A stretch of DNA of 64,000 nt. Origin: Flaviflagellibacter sp963786225 (GTDB lineage: Bacteria; Pseudomonadota; Alphaproteobacteria; Rhizobiales; Methylopilaceae). The notes beneath the pieces were generated by a model that saw only the letters and a list, made by a program, of their open reading frames with translations, was not told where the DNA came from and did not search any database. This document shows, piece after piece, positions 60,049 through 64,000 of this stretch. Every line of letters starts with the position of its first letter. Within the stretch, counting starts at the first letter, position 1. The DNA lies in the NCBI GenBank assembly GCA_963786225.1, contig CAWAYQ010000028.1:186001-250000 (forward strand), written 5' to 3'. Position numbers and translations under genes: made by a program.

Positions 60049-60576
60049 TTAGCATACCCCTGGCCTCGGGACCGGGAACCATCGCCTCCCCAGGTCCTGC
60101 GCCAGGGCAATCTCTGAAGGGCTCATCTTGCTGGCGACCGCGTCGCGGATTCTGATGTAGGTATCGCGCTCCGCGCCGTCGGCCCTTGCTGCCGCCAGTA
60201 TCAGCCATTTTTGCGATAGGACCAGGTCCTCGGGGACACCACGGCCCTTGTTGTACAACATGCCGAGCAGATACTGCGCCATCGGTTCGCCACGCTCGGC
60301 CGCACAGGTGTACCATTTCGCGGCGAGCACGAAGTCCTGCGGCACGCCACGACCGTACTCGTAGAGGAATCCGAGAAGGCCCTGCGCCGCGGGGTCGCCG
60401 GCCTCAGCCGCGCGTAATGACCCTGCTGCTGCCCCGACATAGTTGCCGCGCCTATAGAGACCGAAGGGATCAGCGACGGGCTGGGCTTTCGTCCAACCGC
60501 CAAGCCCGAGGGCCAGCGCCGCCGCGAGGATCGCGGCGAGCTTCAACGGTATCCGGTTCTGGTCCACGTGTCTCAT
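60049..60576 (-). CDS. Secreted Sel1-repeat protein
   Basis: A 175-residue protein with a signal peptide (KLAAILAAALALGLGGWTKA) and at least two Sel1-type repeats: AQGLLGFLYEYGRGVPQDFV with LAAKWYTCAAERGE, and AQYLLGMLYNKGRGVPEDLV with LSQKWLILAAARAD. Sel1 repeats mediate protein contacts. A short conserved tail (SPSEIALAQDLGRRW) follows. It is on the same strand as the type II secretion genes, 73 bases after the prepilin peptidase, and may be an accessory factor, though that is inferred from position. Confidence 0.88.
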   Translation of the reverse strand: MRHVDQNRIPLKLAAILAAALALGLGGWTKAQPVADPFGLYRRGNYVGAAAGSLRAAEAGDPAAQGLLGFLYEYGRGVPQDFVLAAKWYTCAAERGEPMAQYLLGMLYNKGRGVPEDLVLSQKWLILAAARADGAERDTYIRIRDAVASKMSPSEIALAQDLGRRWFPVPRPGVC

Positions 60577-60649
60577 GTTATCCCCCGTGCATCGCTGGCC
60601 GCGGATTGAACCAGACCGCCCGCCCCTCCCCTGGTCGGGCCTTCCCGAG

Positions 60650-61249
60650 TCAAGACCCGGCGACGAAACAGCGCTCCAGAATCCAGCCGACCCAGATCGC
60701 CGGTGCGAAGAAGAGGCCGAACGGCAGCCGCCCGGTCATTTCAAAGCTGCGTCCAACTGCGAACTGCCGCAGGGCGTAGGCGACGAGAGCCGAGCCGGCC
60801 GCAAGGTCGATCGCGATTGGGATCATCGTCCAGTCTAGCCAGACGCCGGCCATGGCCGCGAGCTTGACGTCGCCCAGCCCGAGTCCGTCGCGCCCGCGCA
60901 GGCGCCGATAAGCGAAGCGGATTGCAAAAAACGCAACTGCGAGCGCTGCACCCCGCGCCATCGCCAGGACCACCCCTTCGATCAGGGAGGCATTTGTCAC
61001 AGCCGCATGGGCTAAGCCGAGGACGATGCCCGCCGCATTCAGCTCGTCCGGGATTATGTACTTACGCCCATCGACGACAGCGATCGCGCCCACAATCAGC
61101 ACCAAGCCCGCCGCCAGCGCTCCGCCTATGCCACTCTCGACCGCAAGGCTCGCGGCCATTGCCGCGACGCCGGTCGCCGCGGTCGCGGCCACGGCGCAGA
61201 TATCAAGCCGGCGAAGCGATCTGGATGAGGCTTGCATGCGCGCGGCCAT
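60650..61249 (-). CDS. Short type IV prepilin peptidase (A24 family, CpaA/GspO-like)
   Basis: A 199-residue inner-membrane aspartic protease with about six spans. The two catalytic Asp segments are AIAVVDGRKYIIPDELN and GRDGLGLGDVKLAAMAG. The N-terminal methylase domain and Cys tetrads of full-length GspO/PilD are absent, as in CpaA/TadV-type enzymes. It would cleave the leader of type II pseudopilins. Its ATG overlaps the gspD stop (TAATG), so it is translationally coupled to the secretin gene. Confidence 0.9.
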   Translation of the reverse strand: MAARMQASSRSLRRLDICAVAATAATGVAAMAASLAVESGIGGALAAGLVLIVGAIAVVDGRKYIIPDELNAAGIVLGLAHAAVTNASLIEGVVLAMARGAALAVAFFAIRFAYRRLRGRDGLGLGDVKLAAMAGVWLDWTMIPIAIDLAAGSALVAYALRQFAVGRSFEMTGRLPFGLFFAPAIWVGWILERCFVAGS

Positions 61250-63492
61250 TAGTCGACACGTGACGCCGCACTCGGGGAGCCACGCAACTTCGCGCGTAGC
61301 TCCTCCGCAACGGTGTGCGCGTCGACGCTGTTGCGGATGATTTGCGGGCGGATGAAAATGATGAGCTCCGTACGCCCGGCCGATTTGCTGCGGTGAGAAA
61401 AGGCGTTTCCGATGCCGGGAAGACGGCCGAGGACCGGGATGCCGCTCCGCGTGCTGTCTTTCCGCTCGCTTATTAGACCGGCGAGAAGGACGGTCTGTCC
61501 GTCCGCAACAGCGATCGTGCTCTTCACCTTTCGCTGGGACACGGTTGGGGTTAGCGTGCTGCTGCCCGTTCTGGCAACGTTGCTGATCTCCTGCTCGATC
61601 TCAAGGCGAACCTGGCCATTGACGTTCACACGCGGGACCACTTGCAGTATGATGCCGGTGTTCTTGTATTCGATAGTATTGACGACGGTGTTGTTGCTCG
61701 ACAGCACTGTCGCGCTTCCGGTCGAGATTGGCACGTCGTCGCCGACCTGAAGCGTCGCCGTCTCGTTGTCCATCACCACAACCGAGGGGTTGGACAGCAC
61801 CTTGATATCCGTGACGGCATCAAGCGCGTCGAGAATGACGGTCGGTTGGCTGGCGGAACCAACCAGCAAGTTGAACCCGGGAAGGACCTGGCCGATAGCG
61901 GACTTGCCGGAGTCCGATATCGTGTTGACCATCGAGCCGTTGTTGCGGCCAAGGCCGAGGTCCTTGCTCGTCAGGTAAAATTGCACGCCATAGTCGAGGG
62001 TATCGTTGAGCGTGACCTCCGCGACGGTTGCTTCGATCGCGACCTGGAGTTGCGGCTGGTCGAGTTGGGTGAGCGTCCGCTCGATGATGCGGTACTGCTC
62101 CTGGCTGGCGTAGATGAGCAGCGTATTGTTCACGGCATCTGCCGCAATCCTGACGCTTGGAAGTGGCGCCCCTGCCCCCGCCTGGCCGCTCGGACCAAGC
62201 GCATCACCCGCGGTTAGATCGGCTTCGGCACCCGAGGCCTCTCCCGCAGTCGAGCCGGTCGGCGAAAGGCCGAGCCTCTGCTCGACGCCGAGGCGCTGGC
62301 TTGAAGAACTGTTGTCGGAATTACTGTCGTCGCTCGAGGTGACAGAAACGCCGGAACCTGGTGCGATCTGGCTGGTAGCCTGGTCGAGTCCGGTCGACGA
62401 GCCGCCGACAAAGAGCTCGTTAAGAAGCTTTGCCGCCTGTTTCGCTTCGCCGTAGCGCATGCGATAGACCCGTACCGCGGTGGTCGTATCGGCCCGGTCG
62501 AGTCGGCTGATCCAGGTGGCCGCGGTCCGCAGCAGATCCGGCTTGCGGCTCACCACGAGAATAGAGTTGAGACGGCTGATCGCCTGAAATTTGACGAGGC
62601 TGTGGCTCAGTCCGCCTTCCCCCGAATCCATCAGGTTCTCAAGCTCGGCGATCAGCGGCTCCGGCGCACCGTTGCGCACCGGATATATACCGACCGACTG
62701 GCCGCGCATCCAATCCACGTCGAAATTAAGCACGGTGTCTATGGCCGCGCGTCGCTCGGCTGCGCTGCCCTGGATCAGCAGAATATTGCGCCCTGGATCG
62801 ACACGCACCGCACCGCTCCGCGTAGCGAAGCTGTCGAGCAGCGGCATCAGCGCCTGGGCCGAGACGTAACGCAAGGGAACGACCGAGAGGCCGTAACCGG
62901 GTTCGACACGTGCCGTGCCAACGTCCGTTCTGCCGGTTCCGACCGCTTCGGCTATCGGCCCGAGGCGGTAGCTAGACGCCGTGTCACGGATCAAGGCCAC
63001 ATTGCTGGTCCGCAACGCGCTTTCGAGCACGTACAGAATGTCCTTCTTGGGAACGGGTCGTGCCGACGCGAGGCTGATCGTCCCTTGAACACGTGGATCG
63101 ATCGTGTATCCGACACCCATAAGGTCGCCGAGCACCACTTTCGCGACGGCCGTGAGCGGTACGTTCTCGAAGTTCAGGTCGTAGCCTTCGACACTGCCAG
63201 TGTTTGGCTGGCCTGCCGCGCCGTTTCCGCCGACATCCGCCCCGGAGACGGCTATGGGCGTCGCCTGATACTCAACCGCCACGCGATTATCAGGGACACT
63301 CGACGTCGTGCCGACGGGCTGTGTCTGACGCGGCGTCAGATCAAGAGACTTAATGCCATCGAGAACGCCAGGCGAACGCGCGTCGTCCTGATGCAGGCTA
63401 CATGCACCAAGGCTTGTGGCGATGAGAAGTGCACAGGTGATGTTGGTACTGCCCGGATGGAATCCGAACCGATTTGGCCATTTTTTATGCAC
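61249..63492 (-). CDS. gspD: Type II secretion secretin GspD
   Basis: A 747-residue outer-membrane secretin that uses a GTG start after GGGTGGGAT. The N-terminus is a lipoprotein signal (CALLIATSLGACSLHQ), so it may be self-piloting. N0-N3 domains cover about residues 95-430 (YDLNFENVPLTAVAKVVLGD at N0), with a Ser/Gly-rich insert near 360-420. The secretin core follows (VAIEATVAEVTLNDTLDYGV, TDIKVLSNPSVVVMDNETAT, VPISTG) and ends with LLAGLISERKDSTRSGIPVL and GRTELIIFIRPQII. It forms the exit channel for folded exoproteins and is divergent from gspE. Confidence 0.94.
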   Translation of the reverse strand: MHKKWPNRFGFHPGSTNITCALLIATSLGACSLHQDDARSPGVLDGIKSLDLTPRQTQPVGTTSSVPDNRVAVEYQATPIAVSGADVGGNGAAGQPNTGSVEGYDLNFENVPLTAVAKVVLGDLMGVGYTIDPRVQGTISLASARPVPKKDILYVLESALRTSNVALIRDTASSYRLGPIAEAVGTGRTDVGTARVEPGYGLSVVPLRYVSAQALMPLLDSFATRSGAVRVDPGRNILLIQGSAAERRAAIDTVLNFDVDWMRGQSVGIYPVRNGAPEPLIAELENLMDSGEGGLSHSLVKFQAISRLNSILVVSRKPDLLRTAATWISRLDRADTTTAVRVYRMRYGEAKQAAKLLNELFVGGSSTGLDQATSQIAPGSGVSVTSSDDSNSDNSSSSQRLGVEQRLGLSPTGSTAGEASGAEADLTAGDALGPSGQAGAGAPLPSVRIAADAVNNTLLIYASQEQYRIIERTLTQLDQPQLQVAIEATVAEVTLNDTLDYGVQFYLTSKDLGLGRNNGSMVNTISDSGKSAIGQVLPGFNLLVGSASQPTVILDALDAVTDIKVLSNPSVVVMDNETATLQVGDDVPISTGSATVLSSNNTVVNTIEYKNTGIILQVVPRVNVNGQVRLEIEQEISNVARTGSSTLTPTVSQRKVKSTIAVADGQTVLLAGLISERKDSTRSGIPVLGRLPGIGNAFSHRSKSAGRTELIIFIRPQIIRNSVDAHTVAEELRAKLRGSPSAASRVD

Positions 63493-63723
63493 ATCCCACC
63501 CGACGCCGTCATTTCCAACCCGGCCTCCGGGCGAGGTAAACGCCGCTCCAAAAACGCGGAAGGTCGTTCAGTAGCAGCGCCGTATGACAAAATTATTTGT
63601 CCCGCCGTACATTGAGCTGGAGGCAAGGTTCTCGGCTGTAGCCAAACCGTCATCGAACCGCCGCAAAACCTTCATCGAGCAGCACGAATATGCCGCGCTC
63701 GGGCACGGACGGGGGGCGCGACG

Positions 63724-64000
63724 ATGAATGCCGACAGTGCCGGGGACTTCGTGAGCTACCTGGCACAGGGCAAGCACGCCGATGATCAGCTCACGCCGTC
63801 GCCCGCTCCGAATGTGCCTGCGGAGCCGAACGCGTTAAGAAGGATCTGGGAATCAACGGACCTGACGGCCGGAGACTTCGCCGACGCGGTGGCGCGGTTC
63901 TATCGTCTGGACCGAGTCAGCCTACCACAGCTGATGTCGGCCACGTCCCTGGTGACGCGCTTCTCGCCACGCTTTCTGCGCGAGATGGCAGTCGCGCCAT
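63724..64000 (+). CDS. gspE: Type II secretion ATPase GspE, N-terminal part
   Basis: The gene starts at the ATG at 63724 after GGGGGGCGCGACG and runs off the window, leaving 92 codons. They contain the N-terminal T2SSE_N/MshEN-type domain: LTAGDFADAVARFYRLDRVS, LPQLMSATSLVTRFSPRF and LREMAVAP. This domain of GspE/PilB docks the hexameric ATPase to GspL. The Walker motifs lie beyond the window. The gene is divergent from gspD with a 230-base gap that holds no other gene. Confidence 0.8.
   Translation, partial: MNADSAGDFVSYLAQGKHADDQLTPSPAPNVPAEPNALRRIWESTDLTAGDFADAVARFYRLDRVSLPQLMSATSLVTRFSPRFLREMAVAP

Noticed and set aside
1..64000. CRISPR arrays, prophage modules or a defence island
   Set aside because: No regularly spaced repeats, Cas-like, capsid, terminase or restriction genes were found; the repeats seen are pairs or promoter motifs.

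Overview
The window is GC-rich and looks like the chromosome of an alphaproteobacterium of the order Hyphomicrobiales, most like the Bradyrhizobium/Methylobacterium side of that order. This is inferred from the XoxF-type methanol dehydrogenase operon, the many GntR/FCD regulators, the TctABC-type transporters, the ExoP/ExoF-like polysaccharide export proteins and the short prepilin peptidase. No rRNA or marker gene fixes the genus.

Bases 1-6.1 kb: the end of a GntR-type regulator, then a minus-strand C1 operon. In transcription order it has a small Cys-rich secreted protein, a lanthanide-type PQQ methanol dehydrogenase (xoxF), a fused XoxJ-type binding protein plus cytochrome c, a glutathione-independent formaldehyde dehydrogenase (fdhA) and a GlcG/HbpS-like protein. 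Together these would take methanol to formate. A decayed IS transposase follows (6.2-6.5 kb).

6.6-31.3 kb: an exopolysaccharide locus. It encodes a flippase, a Wzz/tyrosine kinase, an O-antigen ligase/polymerase-like protein, a membrane-anchored NDP-sugar epimerase, a DegT aminotransferase, a priming sugar transferase, an AT-rich methyltransferase, an acyltransferase, a secreted beta-propeller, FemAB and DUF3473 deacetylase proteins of the PEP-CTERM-associated type, a GT4 glycosyltransferase, an outer-membrane export protein, a NarL-type regulator, and a HlyD / six-hairpin glycosidase / cellulose-synthase-like GT2 operon. A shared promoter cassette and four 16-bp inverted repeats of NarL 7-2-7 geometry link several of its transcription units. 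The NarL-type regulator in the locus is the natural candidate to bind them.

31.3-35.8 kb: a gene-poor, decayed stretch with a tRNA 3'-end-like fragment, a frameshifted alpha/beta hydrolase and an MFS transporter remnant, followed by an intact SulP transporter. 35.9-43.9 kb: a catabolic locus with a two-subunit UxaA-type dehydratase, a GntR regulator, a TctABC transporter, a fumarase/cycloisomerase-superfamily lyase and an enolase-superfamily enzyme. Its three promoter regions each carry the same perfect palindrome, CTGTCGACAG.

44.4-48.6 kb: a core-like block with tRNA-Glu, a TadG-like protein, recJ, tRNA-Ser and an integrase N-terminal scrap. 48.6-59.9 kb: a second catabolic locus with LysR and tandem-winged-helix GntR regulators, an ArgE/DapE deacylase, an M24 creatinase/ectoine-hydrolase-like protein, a DapA-family aldolase, an aminotransferase, a second TctABC set and a second enolase-superfamily enzyme. 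60-64 kb: a Sel1-repeat protein and type II secretion genes (prepilin peptidase, secretin gspD and, divergently, the start of gspE).
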